Of a stretch of DNA of 64,000 nt, positions 1-14,200 are shown piece after piece. The stretch is taken from the NCBI GenBank assembly GCA_032173965.1, contig CM063283.1, positions 18,766,501-18,830,500 of the forward strand, in the 5' to 3' direction. A program made the translations under genes and the position numbers. Origin of the DNA: Sitta carolinensis (taxonomy: Eukaryota; Chordata; Aves; Passeriformes; Sittidae). The notes beneath the pieces are model-generated. The model worked only from the letters and a program-made list of their open reading frames with translations. It ran no database searches and was not told where the DNA came from. Each line of letters starts with the position of its first letter. Within the stretch, counting starts at the first letter, position 1.

Positions 1-1439
1 CTGTTGCCAATACTACATTCTTACCACTCTCACGAGTGCTTTCCCCCATTGGAATTCAGAAAAAACATTATGCACAGAAGAAAGTTCCTTGCAAGATGAA
101 ATAATTATGATTCAACCTGTGCCCTAGGAAGAGATAGTTTTACCCATTTCTAAAAATGAAAACAACATAGAAGGTTCCTGGAACATTCTACATAAACTAA
201 GCAGTGGAAGAGTAAATAACAGGATTTTATGTAGTCTTTTTATAATCAGATTTTGAATTGCTTTATAAAAATTGCTGTTCTACATATGAGCCATTAATAA
301 AAAATTTAAAGTTTACGATCCTTCATGTGGTGAATGATGCTTAAAATGCTTCAGCATCAGAAAGAAATGATGTGTTTTAGCAACATGAGACATTTATTTA
401 AGAGCTCCTATATGAATTCAGTAGCCAACTTCAGGCACCCAAGCCAGAAAATATTTGCTTTCAAGGGCATAAAAAGATTCAAAAGAAATGTGAACTAATT
501 CAAGCTAAATATTGTAATGCCTCCTGAAACCATTATTGTTTTATTAGCATTTGTTACTTCCTTCCCCTTTTCAGATAGCACAGTGCAGAGAACCCCGCAT
601 AATGCCATCAGCATCTTTGTTGAAATGTAGATGAATCACTACAACTGATTAGGTCTATGAAGGCTGTGTTTGTTTCATTGATATTGTGTCCAAAAAAAGG
701 AGAAGAAAACTTTCTCCCTCTTGTCCTGGTTACTCAAGAAGTTGCCTTAAATCTGTTCAAGAGAGGAGAGGAATGGGAAAGGTTGAAATGTTCACTTTTC
801 CCTTCTCTTCAAGCAGACTGCTGGTGGACTTGGCTGATGCAAAGACTCCAGGCATAGTAACCCACAGAACATTTTACACTTGCCATCATATGTCATTTCA
901 TTTTTTTCACCCATACTGAAAGCATTCTCTTAGAGGTTATTGTTTATATTGTCTAAGCTGTTAAATGTCTTTGTTCATCTCCCTACTAAAAATACAAGCC
1001 TATTTGACTTCACATCTCTCCCAACTTTTAAGCATCAAGAAAAGCTGAGCTGCTTTACAAAGTTGCAGGTAGAGTGAAATTTTAGACAAATCAGCAAGCT
1101 GCAAGTAAATAATTTAGCTCTGGGCCTGAGGCATTACCTTTTATTCAAACAGGGGTAATTGATAAAGAATGCTAGCAGAGTAATTTACAAAATGTTAACT
1201 ATGCAATAGCAGAATATCCTGTTACAAAGTAAGATAATTATTTTACATACCAGAACCTCAAAAGTAAATAGATGAATGCACAGAATCTTAAGTGTTGTTA
1301 GCAGATTAATGGGATGATGAAGGATATTGGAGGCAATGTAATCCCTCAAAACAGGGGAAAATAACCCAGTGTTCCAGCTTATTAAGAACCCACCTTATTT
1401 GCTTTTATCTTCCTCATTAAATCAAACTTCTCTGCTGCA
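1..1439. other. Anonymous AT-rich non-coding stretch
   Basis: No reading frame here resembles a known protein; all frames are short and stop-rich. The base composition is AT-rich with very few CpG sites, as expected for intergenic or intronic bird DNA. No repeat family was recognised before the CR1 element that begins near 1440. Single exons of an unknown host gene cannot be excluded by eye. Confidence 0.6.
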
Positions 1440-2399
1440 CTGGAGAGCCACACTAGGATCCTGTTTACCATCTCCATTAGCAATATGAACGATGGGGCAG
1501 AGCGCACACTCAGCAAGTCTGCAGATGACACAAAACTGGGAGGAGTGCCCCACATGCCAGAGGCTCGTGCTGCCATCCAGAGGGACTGCAGGAGGCTGGA
1601 AGGTCAGCCCCATGCAAAGGGGTGCAAAGTGCATCTCGTGCAGTTAAGAAGGATAAGTGCAAAGTCCTGCACCCACAGAGGAACAAACCCTTGCACCAGT
1701 AAGGGTTGGGGACCACCCAGCTGGAAAGGACCTCAGCAGAAAAGGACCTTGGGCCTCTGGGGTACACCAAACTGAACATGAGCCAGAGTGGGCCCTCAAG
1801 GCAGAAAAATACCTTGGGCTGCTTCAAGGCAAGTATTGCCAGCAGGCTGAGGGGGCTGATCCTTCTCCTCCACTTGGCACTGTTGAAGCCAATCCTGGAT
1901 GTCCAGTTCTGGACTCACCAAGGCAAGAGAGACATGGATGTACTGGAGCAAGTTCTGCAAAGGATCACAAAAATTATTAATGTGCTGGAGCACCTCTCCT
2001 GTAATGAAAAGCTGAGAGAACTGGGACTGTTCAGCCCAGAAAAGACTAGGAGGAATCTCATCAGTGTGACAAATACCTGAAGAGAGGGTGCAAAGAAGAC
2101 AGACCCAGGCTCTTCATATCAGTGGTGCCCAGTGGCAGGATTGGAGGTGATGGGCACAAAATTAAGTACATGAGGTTCTCTAAAAACATTAGGAAACACT
2201 TTTTTTCTGTGGAGGGGACTGAGCACTGGCACAGGTTGCCCAGAGAGGCTGTGGAGACTTCTTCCCTAGGGGTATACGAGAGCCATCTGGACATGGTCCT
2301 GAGCAATGGGCTACAGGTGGCCCTGCTTGAGCAGGTGAGTAAGACAAGGCAACCTCCAGAGTTCACTTCCAGCTTCATCCATTCTGTGGTTCAATGATA
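1440..2399 (+). mobile_element. CR1 LINE, 3' half with reverse transcriptase remnant
   Basis: This is a 5'-truncated copy of the CR1 non-LTR retrotransposon, the dominant LINE of birds. The forward strand encodes broken pieces of the C-terminal part of the CR1 reverse transcriptase. The catalytic motif region reads SADDTKLGG at about 1518-1544, where CR1 normally has an aromatic residue before ADD. Later blocks match the rest of ORF2 (around 1980-2050, a region equivalent to 'LEHLSC..KLRELGLFS') and the 3' part (2215-2260). The copy ends in a CR1-like 3' tail at 2376-2397 (ATTCTGTGGTTCAATGATAC). Frameshifts between forward frames and an altered catalytic motif show that it is dead. Left boundary is approximate. 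Confidence 0.9.
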
Positions 2400-5300
2400 C
2401 ATACCCCATTCCCCGTCCCTATAGGAAAGCAGCTCTAATCTAGTTATGTGTTCAAGAATATCCTATACTGTGTCTTTCATCTTCATCCTCCCCTGATTCT
2501 GCAGTTTTAGAAGTAGTGGGGTGGGTGTTTCTACCACAGGAAATTTTTGGTTGTCTTCTTTAAATTATCAAGGTAGGTGATTACTAAATATCTTGTGTTT
2601 TCCTCCCCAATCTGTCCCAGCTGGAAAACTCAGTAGCCTGTTTCTTTCACTGGAAATGTTCTTGGACACCTTTACAAAGTAACTAAATGAGCATCAGGTC
2701 TGTAGGATGTTGTTTAGAGCCAAAAGTTTTTTCTGCAATACATGTATCTCTACACCGCTATACGCTTGTCAGTACTGCTGAAAAAGAACTCTGCAGATCC
2801 AAGATACATCACCACTTGTCTGTCTCAAAAATAGGATGTTTACTGTGCCAGGAACAGCATGGCTAACCAGGAATTAATTTGGAATCATTTCCTGGACTAG
2901 GCTGAGGAAAAAGACAAGCAGGACTAATGTACAGAAGAATAATTAATCACAGTTAATTGAATATTTACTTATTTATTAAAATGTGGTTTATAACTCTCAG
3001 TTAATCTATAAACTAGCATTTTGTTTTTTGCTTCCTTCTGTTTTGTTCAGGCAGTGTCTGCCTATTTATTCCCTCATGGTGGTGTTTCCATAATGTAAGC
3101 CCTTAATTTCAGCCTGCTAAACACAAGTGAAGATCTCTTGCATAATTCTCCTGTCATAAAGAAAGCAGAAATTAAATTAAAACACTCAGCAATGTTCTCT
3201 TATGAAAACATGTTCTGTTCAGTTATTGAGGATGACGAAAAGCAGCAGGTCTTGGCATAGAAGTAACTGTGGAGGAGGTCAGTCCATGCCTCTAAGATCT
3301 ATTTGTGACATCAAAGCCATGCCAAGGAAGCAGAGAGCGTGTGAAGGGGAAAGAGGAACTCTATTTCACTGTGCTAATCTAATAAGAATGCATCTACCAG
3401 GGACATAATTCAGACCTTCTCACTAAGAGCACCAAGGAACTTGGGGGCCATCTGTCAGCAGTGGTTAACAGCTCTCTAGGGCTGTCTCTCATGCAGCAGT
3501 GTCTGGCCAACTGAACTTAATCTTGCTAAAGTAAGCTCATCAAAATCATTTAATTGCTCTCTAGAAAACCATAGCTGGCCGTCACTGAGAATGGCCAATC
3601 TCATCAAACCTCAACCTTAAACAGAAGAAACAAAGAACTTAATTTTCAACAACAGCAGTCACATAAGTTTAATACTATCTAACTGTAAGTGGAAATTGAT
3701 TAGGGTTAACTATAAGTGGAAATTAATATGTATCTGACTATAACTGAAATAGATTACCAAAGTATTCAAGCTCACATTTTTTTTTATCACCTTACCATTC
3801 TCTTCCCAGAGGAAGGACACACTAAGATAGACAAAGTTCCTATCCAGCCTGTCCACAAAGACAAAACATGCCAGTGGGGGATCAGTTCAGCAATGAGCTT
3901 AAAGAGAGCCTAGTAATAATTAAGTCCAACATTTACTATTGGATGCAGAAACACAGGGACCTCAGCTGTCTTCTATAACTGAGAAACTTCTATAAGTGAG
4001 AAGCTAAAAATCCAGAATTTTCATGGTAGGATAGTTGAATTTCAAGCACAGCATACTTGAGAGTGTTTCTTTAAGGTGCTTGACAATGGAATCATGAGTA
4101 GTTTTATCTTGGATTGACTTGCACACAGTGTGCACACTCAGACATACACCTGGTTCTCTGTAGGTGAATGAACACACTATCCACAACTCAGATTTAAGGG
4201 AATAAATTTATCACCAAAGATGAATGATAACCATCGTATTATAACTAAATTCAAGAACTCTGCATCAAGCTTAGATAACTGGGGTTGGCACTGAGGAGGT
4301 GCACAGATGGGAGGAACACTCCCCCACAATCTGGAAGATTTGCTACACCTGTAGCATCAGCTGCTTTGATGAACACCAAGCCCCACATATACTCCCCTTC
4401 AGAACAATGTAAAAAAGGCCTCAACAGTGGCAAAACTTTCAGGTTTATATGTTGGTGGTGCCTATTCCCTTCCTATGAGTCTCATCCCATGCATAAGCAT
4501 AAATCCCTGCCTTACTTCCTGTAAATAAAGCTCTTTGAATGGAGAATTAGTCTGGGGAGAAGGGTGAAGTACAAGATAAACTCTGCACTGAATAAAGCTT
4601 GGCAGATAACGAAAACACACATTCATCCAAATTGTAGGTATTTTCTTAAACCTAGAAAATATTGCTAGTTCATTCATACAAACTGATTTGATTTTAAAAT
4701 ATTAAAAAATTTTCTTAGATGTTTTGGCTTAATACTGCCAAAAAACATCAATATGATATAAAATATGCATTATGAAATGCATACAGACATACATACACAG
4801 GAGTATATTAAAATTGAAAACTGAGACAGTTTCTCATATAGAAATTCAGAATAAAAATAAGAAGGCATAACCAAAATATTCTTATTTGAATCACTTTGCA
4901 TTTTTCAGGTGGTAGATTATTAAACTGATACGTGGTATAGCATCAGTGTAGAAGCCAAATTTCTCAAATGAAAACTCATTCATCAGCAAGTTTGGGCCAA
5001 GCCCACTATGATGCATCATGCTTGATTAAATCCTGTGACAGCAGCAGCTCCAGTTTTTAAACAAGAAGAAAAAAACAAACTGAAGGTAGTAACTTTCGCA
5101 AAACATTGCTTTGAGGAAAGTAAGCGAAAACAGTTAAAAAGCCTAAGCAGTTATTGCTCTATAGCTGAGCCAGGATAATCACCCTGACTCTGCTCCCTCA
5201 TGCCTTAAAGCAAAGCAAACACAAGGACTTTTGAACTCCTCTGATAGAAACTCAGTCGTTTTTCACTGTATGTTCACATGCTAAGGACAAAACACTTTGG

Positions 5301-6964
5301 TGCAATTTGGGAATTCTGTACTAGAAAATGACTGGTGCTAAGTTAAAACGACATAGAAACCAATAAAAGTTATGGGGAGAGAGCTCATGACAGTGCCACA
5401 TTGACAATAAAATGAGTACCAGTTATCCTCACTCATATCCCTAGGCACAGCTGTTCATCACTTGAGATCACTAAAGCCGTGACAGCATTAGACAAAGATT
5501 GACAGCTGCCTGTTGCATAATGAAAAGCAGAGAGCCAGCATGTGCTTTGCTAGCTTCCAGCTAAGAGGAGTAAACAAACAAAGGGGTGTACAGACATCTG
5601 TGTATAGACTATGATTGACTGAAGCTCTGTGAAACTTCTGCTGAGAAAGCCCCAAACAAGGCGTATTGCCTTCATGATGCCTACTTTAATTTTAAACTGG
5701 ACATACAGATTAAGCTTACTAAAACATTCACAAAGCTAAACTGAAGAACCAGATTTGATTGAGTTATTGAACTCCATATTTGAACTGTGTTTAGGCTCAT
5801 CAGGGTTGCATAGATTTGCAGACAACACAGATTCAAATTTATCTTTGATGCTTTACATTGATTTTTTTTTTCTTGTTTGCTTTATCTGAGTTTTACAAGG
5901 AGCTTTAAGAAAGAACAAACAAGAGGGGATGTTTATAAATCTATATCAATAGCTGCATTACTCCACTGAGAAAGCACCAATAGCTTTGGAAAAACTGAGT
6001 CACCTGCCCTCCCATGCACAAAGAACTCAGTCAGCCATGCTCTCCTTTTCAGAACAATACCATACAGAGTCTGGGCTACACTGGGGTAAATATCTGGGGA
6101 AAAAAAAACAACATGTATTAAAGCATTACTGTAAATCTTATTTGAGGTGGAGCTTAATGGGGCTCATTTCCTCTCATGGTTGGTATCCCAAGTGAAAGGG
6201 ACTTGGAATCTTCCTCTATTAGGAGCCTTTCTCCCACTTTATCCCCCACAACTACAAAGAGGCCTCAGCAGATCAGTCAAACAAGGATTATTCTAGTGAT
6301 AGATGATCACTATGAAGTGATAATCTTCATAGGATTATGAAGTGATATTTACTTTCCACAACCTTTAAGTTTCCACAAGTTCCTTGCAGGACAGTGTGCA
6401 TATCTGCTGGAGGAAGAAGTGAGATTTCTTTGTATCTCATGGCTTTATTTTAAAACTCTAATGAGACTTGGTTTCATATTTAGTACTCTAGATATGGCCT
6501 TGTCTCCATTATGAAATTATCACAGATAAAAATGTGATTTTTTTTTTTAAACCAACAAGTCTTTGCACTCAAGGGTTACATTTCCCAACTCATGGGACTT
6601 TAAAACCATGGAAGACAATTAATTCTTTACTAAGTCTGTCATCCACTGGGGTCACTTCTGTGACCATCTCAGAACCTCTCAGTTGAAACAAGGACTCGGT
6701 ATCATTACTCTGGTGCTTAAAAAGGTTGCCAAAGCTGTAATATATACAGCTGGTGGATTAATAAACATTCCCCATCAGAAACTTGGCCCATGCTTTGTCC
6801 TCGCTTGACATGTCCAGTGCTGCTGCTGGAGATCAAGCTGGTACAAACTCACCATTCCTTGTGATTTGGATTTTGAACTATAACAAGCTTAAAAACGGGT
6901 AGGAAATGGAAACAAACTGCAACACTGAAGATTTCCAGAGCTAGAAAAAAAGATTTCACCATGA
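2400..6964. other. Anonymous non-coding stretch
   Basis: About 4.5 kb without a supported gene or RNA. Only short, stop-rich frames occur. I recognised no transposon. The part at about 5040-5660 is less monotonous in composition than its surroundings, but I see no coding or RNA signature in it. Confidence 0.55.
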
Positions 6965-7162
6965 GAGCTGTCATAGATTGGGAAAAGGTTCCCAACGATG
7001 TGGAATCTTCCCCCTTGAATAAATTCAAAACTTGACCAAACAAGACAGTAAGCAACCTGAGCAGTTGAAGCAGTTGCTCAAAGACCCTGCTTTGAGCAAG
7101 GATTTGGATGGAATTTTCTGCAGAGGTCCCATCCAACTCCAATTATTCTATAATTCTAAAAA
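6965..7162 (+). mobile_element. CR1 LINE 3' end fragment
   Basis: Old 5'-truncated CR1 piece of about 200 bases. The order of blocks follows the CR1 3' end: a segment equivalent to the last codons of ORF2 (AAAAGGTTCCCAACGATGTGG, then GAATAAATTCAAAAC), then ACCCTGCTTTGAGCAAGG, then CAGAGGTCCCATCCAACTCC and a terminal ATTCTATAATTCTA. Divergence from the family is high, so the left edge is approximate. Confidence 0.8.
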
Positions 7163-8104
7163 AGCACTCTGAATTCTCTTGTATAGAAAGAAACATCATC
7201 AAATCTGAGAGGAAACCAGAACTTTTGCCACTTATTAATTTCAAATTTTCAGTGATTATTTGTTAATTCCTACCAAGAGATTTCAGAAAAAAATTCACCT
7301 ACCACACTGAAATAATACTTCTTTACCAGTTGTCACTGAATTCACATACTTATAGTAATTTTTTGTTTTTCAGATTTTGCTCCTGTCCACTCTCTTTTAG
7401 TATACATCTGATACATTTATTAAGGAGACAGATTAGAACCCAGCAGGATTAAATCTTATTGGACATGTGTGCTGATCCTAATTTTGAGTGGATATTAAAT
7501 CATCTAATCTAGTTTAGGTCAAATAGCGTGGAAATATGTGAACAGTTAACCTCTAGGGGAATTGAAGTCTTGCTCTGACAGAAAGTTCTAATTGCCACCC
7601 AGCAGATCCATGAACTCATCCAGCAGTATTGAAGATAGCAGATTTTTTTCTCAGTTCCAACTAAAATACTGAGCGAATCCAAGTACCCTAGCAATCCTTC
7701 TGGTTGTAGTAAATACAAACTTGACCACAAAAAGAAGTGTTTCCATTTGTAAGGAAAACTGAGTTTGAAATATGTGTTGGAAAGAAGTGTTATCTAAGCT
7801 TAAACCAATTATTTTATTTTCATTGACTTATACATATATTTTTATCGATTGGTATAAGATTTGTTTTTTTTTTTTTATTTCAACATACCAAATGCAATCT
7901 TCACTAACAACAACTTGTTTGTCATTTTTCAAATACACTTTTTTCATTTCTGCAACATTTGCCTTCATTAGTTACATGTGCAATTACTGAATAGAAGATA
8001 TTTTAGTGGAGTGATACCCCAAATCACTTGAGTGCAAAATTCCTGTTTCATTTGTTCACTGAACATGAGGCAAAAGCAAAATTATGTGTTTCTACATAAA
8101 TTCT
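7163..8104. other. Anonymous non-coding stretch between two CR1 fragments
   Basis: AT-rich sequence with no supported gene. A T-rich patch lies around 7862-7880. Short open frames here show no domain or motif. Confidence 0.55.
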
Positions 8105-8203
8105 TCTTTAGTTTCTAATTTTTGGGGTTGTCCTATGGAGATCAGGAGCTGAACTTTATGATCCTTGTGGGTGCCTTCCACCTCAGCTTATTCTATAATT
8201 TTA
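8105..8203 (+). mobile_element. CR1 LINE 3' tail fragment
   Basis: About 100 bases of a CR1 3' untranslated end. It contains GGGGTTGTCCTATGGAGATC, CAGGAGCTGAACTTTATGAT, CCTTGTGGGTGCCTTCCACC and a terminal TTATTCTATAATTTTAA. These correspond in order to the usual 'gttggactcgatgatccttgtgggtcccttccaact' type of CR1 ending. It is too short to carry any coding part. Confidence 0.75.
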
Positions 8204-11200
8204 AGTTTTATTTGTGGGTTCATACGGTACATATGGTATCATCCATTCTGTCCTATACAACAAAAAGATTCTGACAATCATCTGCATTAACCACAAAATA
8301 CAGCTGTTCTATTTTAAGAAAAAAACCTTTAAAAGTCACTGTATTAATATAGTGTTTGGGGCTGTAATTCTTTCCCTATGTACTGCTTTCATTTGTACAT
8401 CACCGATTTTCTTGGTAATTACAATCCCTTACACATCCATTTACACTACAGTAGTGGCACAGGTAATTTATAAAAATCAAATCTAAAGTGCTATAGTAGT
8501 CAAGAGGCAGAATGAATCATGTTTCACACAGTTGGAGAATTTGCTATGATCAATTAAAGATTTGCAGTTAGACTTTTCTTGCTTTAGTAACTTAACATGT
8601 AAAATAAAAATTAAATATGAAAGTTCAAAGACAGTGATTTTCTGAGAAAGGTCTTCTGCCAAAAATTCAGGAAAAGAGGTGCAAAGTATTTTACAATCTC
8701 TCAGGGAAGCTTATAGAACATAATATTCTGAAGAAATAACACTGAAATGTTCTCATATAAAAAAAATAAAATAAAAAAAAAATAAAAAAAAAAAAAAAAG
8801 GAAAGAAAGAGAGATGCAAACAAGATCCTTCTTTGGGTTCAGAACAGTTAGGGTAAAGCTCATGTATTCACTAGGCTGTATTACCCTGTCCTTGCTATCA
8901 GCCCAACTAGGAAAATCTGCTGAACACAGTCTCTCTATTACTTTGAGTCAAGAGGAATTTCATCACTGAGCTCATCAATAGTAGAGTCAGAGGAATGGTG
9001 GGTAAGATTTTGATAACTCCACCTCTCAGAACAGAATTCAGGGAAGCCTTTGGAAGAGGTATGAACATACTGTCAACATGGGGCTTTATTCTGATTTCAC
9101 TAGTAGCAGTTTAAATACTTCAACAGACATAAACTAAATAAAAAATGGACATTATAAAGGAATATCTTCAGATTTCTGCATAAAGTTAATTTCTCAGTGA
9201 TAGGTTTCTTCCACTAAAGATTAGTAGGTTCTGACAGAAATTCTGCAGTGTTGGAAGCTGCCAGTACAGCACTCATCAGATCTGACAATATGGACTACGA
9301 GAGAGAGCAGAATATGTACTCCAGGTGTGTAGCAGATCTGACAATATGAGATCTGTAGGAGCACCAATAAACTTATAATTTCATTTCAGAAATAGTGTTG
9401 TTTTGCATGGTTCAAATAAACCCATTTAACATTATGACATCCTGCATGCATTGTAATCACTGTTTTGTTAAATGCTATGAAAAGAAGGTAGGCTTGAATT
9501 TTCAAGTGTATACAGGGATCTTGGCAATCAATGGGCAAAACCAAATAATTCATGCTTCTGAAGGTTACTCAGAAAAGTAGTTACTGAGGTTAATATTCCA
9601 TTAATCACCTGTGTGTCGGATGTGGGGTTTTTTATTTTCTCCTAGCCATCAAGCAGGATTTCTGGAGAAAATAATGAAGGCAAATGTTAAAACCTACATC
9701 ACTGTCAATGACTTACTGAACATACAAATGTATAGGTTGATAAATGAAGGAGGGAAAAAGAATAGGAGAGATGGAAAGAACACTCCAAATGACATGGTGC
9801 TAATGAGCAGTGAATATTGTTAGAGAATGCCAGTCATCCAGCCATCTGCTGGAGACAGACAAAAGAACAAACAAGGTTAAAGGGAACAGAAGGCTTTGAA
9901 AATTAATAGTTTTCTCAATTCTCATCCAAAAGTTTTGATTGAAAGAAATATTTAGTTAAGATACTGTGGAGACCCTAGATGCCAAACTTCATTTTAGCTC
10001 TCAAGGAGCACGCTTCAGGTAATTACCAAAGTAGGATACTTTGTTTTGTGTTGTTATTTTCCAGTTACTTTTTGTAAAAGAATAAACAAAGAAGAGAGAT
10101 TATGATGTGAAAAAAAACTAAACAAACAAAAAAAAATTATTGCTTAAATAATTTCTTTAAAAGAATTCAAAATGACTGGGTCTCCAGGATAAAAAGAAAA
10201 TAACATTATTTGACTACATTTATTTATACACTATAGAAGAATTAGAGAAGTTACCTCATATTTTCACATTTACTTTTTCATTTATTTCGAGATTACAGCT
10301 TTTATATTTTCTTACAGGTATCTCAAAAGACAAAATAATTTTATATTTACTGGGGTTTGGTTTTTATAACAAAGCTGACTGGAAACATTGCATTACTGTT
10401 TTGGCTTATTTTACACTATAAATTTCCATCTGTTCAAAACCAATCTTCTGGAAAAGTACCTGGCACATTAGTCCAACAGTAACATCTTGAACACTGAGAA
10501 CTAATATTTTGAGAAATTCAGGAGAGAATGAGATTTTTTTCAGGGTCTGTGCATTAAATATTTAAAAAGAAAAACAACAGTAGGCATTAGTACAGTTAGA
10601 AAGAAGGTGAGAGTCCTTTCAGATTAAAACTCCAGCTTGTTTTCTTGCAATTTTCTTGGAATTTTGGACAAGTGCTCTAAAAATTCCGTCTCTTATTCCT
10701 CATAATGTGAAAAAAAATCCAATTAAAATACCCTTTCAAATCCACAAATTCACATCTTCAACTAAATTTAAAAATGGCTATTGGTTTATTCCTTTGTAAA
10801 GAGTCTCTGGTTGACTGATCAGCAAAATAAATCCACTACCATATTTTTCAATTAAATTCACAACTCGATTAGAAGGCCTCACTCTAAGAAGTTTGCTAGG
10901 CATGAGTGGGTGACAAATTATGCTGATGAAATGACCAGAAATCAAAAGTATCATATCAAAACAACAGCCTTTAGACCATGAAACACCCTTGACAAGAATT
11001 TAAAGGCCTCTAACTCTGATTTAACTCTAGAAAGTTAAACTCTCTGTAAGTTTCAAGCATGAATATGAAAATAATGTGACTTTATTAATATGTAGCACTG
11101 TTTTTTCACAAAAAGTAAGGCAGAAGCTCCCTAGCTCTAGGAGTCCACGCTCAAAAGAAAAACCCAGAACATTTGATGCTTGCTGCACTCAAATTCTTGG

Positions 11201-14200
11201 TCCATGTGCTACTGCAGTAGCTCTGAGCAGAGCCAAACCCTTGTCTCCCAATGACTCTGTCCCCCTCATGATCCCTTCTCTTTATGCTTCCTACATCCTG
11301 TTTGGCACCTTGTCTCAGCTACTTTTATTGGAAAAACAAGGAGACGGCTGGCTGGTGGATTCAGAGAACCTATTGCTCTAGTTAGAGAAAATAATTGCTC
11401 TCTACAAAGCACTTTTTTCTCCTTAAATACCACACTATAGCATTCACAACGACCTCGCCTTCTGCAGACAAACTATTTCAGAAATAACCACAACCAGGGA
11501 ATAGCCTGAAGTACAGAACAGAGTCTGTGGACTTCTGACACAGCACAAAAATACAAAATTCTTTATCTCAAATAGACATAAGATTCATAGGATTATTGCT
11601 TCTGGCTGCCCCCAGTTTGTAGTGCTCAAAGTACCTTACGACTTGTCCTTGCTTTTATATTACTCCTGATGTATATTTTAACGGGAACATGCTTCCCTGT
11701 TAGATTCAAAACTGTCTTCTCTCAGACAAGGCTTGGCATGCTGTAAAGGAACGAGACTGCTCTCTTTCATCATTTTATCTAAGGGGTAAAAGAAATTATA
11801 CTGAAATTTATTTTTGTCTCTCTAAGTTAGGAATATCTTTCTCACTCTTTTGCTACATCAGGAAGGCAAAAAATAATACTGTCAACTCAGACTAGCAACA
11901 GCCACAAACAGGCTGATCATCAAAACACAGGGAAGTTGTAGCAAACACACACACTCCCAAACTGAAGTGATTCATATATCAGCTTGTGCCTTAGGTGTCC
12001 CCTCACAAACTGGGTTTTTTTGCACCCTCTGCATCCTATAAGCTGAAGTTTACAAACTGCTCATTTGCAAAGAACTTGCTGGAAGGAGCCTGCACTGGTG
12101 AAACATGAGAAGCAAGTGGCACATGCAAAGTCTCACCTAGACCAACAAAAGGAAGGGAAAGGAAGCACTGAGAAACTGATGTAGAGAAAGGAAGATATCA
12201 GGGAGATACCAGGGAGAAAGGAAAGAGGTATCAGGGAGAAAACACTATGTGGGGGAGAGGGTAGAAAGAAACAAAAGCAAAAACATGCTTCTCCTGCAGG
12301 AGCATTGTCTCGCCTTGATGAATAAAGGAAAAAGAGCAGCTCTGGTGACTGTGCTACAATTCAATATAAACATTGAAGTCTATTTCTTGGAAGCAGAAAC
12401 ATATGCACCATATAATCTTTCCCTAAGACTCAAGAGGAATAAAGGACTGTCGTGGCCACATTCACAGCTACGCTTCAGAACTTGTCCTGGCAGTGCTATG
12501 TTACCTTGTCCAGAGATGATTAGTCTGTTTCTGTCTGAGCTGGATTAGCTAAAGGAACAAATCCCCAAAGCATGCTTCTTACAAAACCCCATAAACTAAT
12601 CTCTGCTAGGAAAATAGAGATAAAGCAGCCAAGATGTCTCAGAGTCAGCATCATCCTTTGCCTGATCTCTTCACGCGTAGCATCCAAGTCATAGAAAACT
12701 TCTGTTATGTTGCCAGTTCAACTTCTGGAAAAGCACACATTCCAACCCCATCCCCCTCCTTATAAGACACCAGCTTTGGTCTCCTGCATATGTGAGAGCC
12801 TTTTAATTACCCGTATTTTGATGAACTTTTATAGCCACAATAAAAGGCACATTTTTGGTGCATGGTCAGTTTTCTTTGCTGAATGCCAAATACCTACTCT
12901 GGTAAAGTATCAAAGTGCCATAACTTGGAAGTGAAATATTAACATATTTATTATTTTTCTTTAGTGAGCATCAAGATATACACTTTCCTCTAACCTTGTT
13001 ACAGAAAATGGTTGAATTATGTTATCTGAAATTTGCACACAGCAAACACACACACAGTCCTAGGCAGGCTCAGCCTAAAGTATTTCATTGCTGTTTTAAG
13101 TTTGGCAAAGGAATAAGCAACAGAAAATGGTATCCATCATCGAAAGCATCAGACTTCCTTAACTGTAGTCATCACTATCATCCGTGTAATATATTTGTAA
13201 AAATTCTTTAAATTAACACTATGGCTGGATCTCTCAAGTGTTTGTTTGCTTATCTACTCAAGCACTGTCAAAATCTGTCAACACAATGAGCTCTGCCTTA
13301 CACATTTTGAACCTGGGTCTGCTGTTTGCCTATATATAAACTTAATTGACAATATTGGCTTTAAGTATTGCCATTGGACTGCTGCACCCTAGTGCAGCAA
13401 TTCCTTCTGAATCTGAGCTGAAACAACTCTTTCTGTATGCAGAACAGGACTTGTGTAAAAAAATATTTTGGTCATGGTATGTTTCAGCTGGCTCAGCTGC
13501 AACATGTTAGTGGAAAAGGGAACGTTAGTAGACTAACGTCAGGTTCCATAATTAAAGCTTCCAAATATTTGGAACAATGTGAAGTCTCTTAGAGCAGTAC
13601 CCCTACCACCTCCAGTTCCAGTGTCTGATTGAGCTGGCAGGGGGTATGGAGCAGGTGTTTGCTCCTCACTCCAGGAGGCACCATGTTCCAGAAAGTCCCT
13701 GCCGTTCTCAGAGCTGTGGAACAAACCTTCACAACTCCAGGCAGAGACCCAGGTTTGCACAGGCAGCATGAGATACTCACAGCATACACACTTTTACCCC
13801 CTCAATTATGGCAATGGTGTTACGAATTCCAGACAATCCTACGCTCCCACAATTATTTGCCCACGAGAATTTTAAAAATAGCAGAGAAAACCAGAAAAAG
13901 AAACAATGTGGGGGTTTCCCCCCCACATCCCCGCAATCCAGTAGCTTAATTTATATGCAGAACACAGGCAATAAGCCTACATTATGCAAAATAATAGCAC
14001 ATATTAAATTCAAAGTCTGGGGGCTCTGTAGGTCTTGTGTACACACATTTCCTCCTGTATATTTAACTATAAACAGGAATGATTTCTTTATTAGTAACAT
14101 CACTAGTGTTGTTTGAAACACATTTTTTCCCTGAACGGTGAAATATTTCTAATACACAATTCAGTGTGATTTGTCTATATTGAGCTTTCTTAAGGAATCC

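Noticed and set aside
1510..1980. Several 100-codon frames on both strands
   Set aside because: They are frameshifted pieces or antisense shadows of the CR1 reverse transcriptase.
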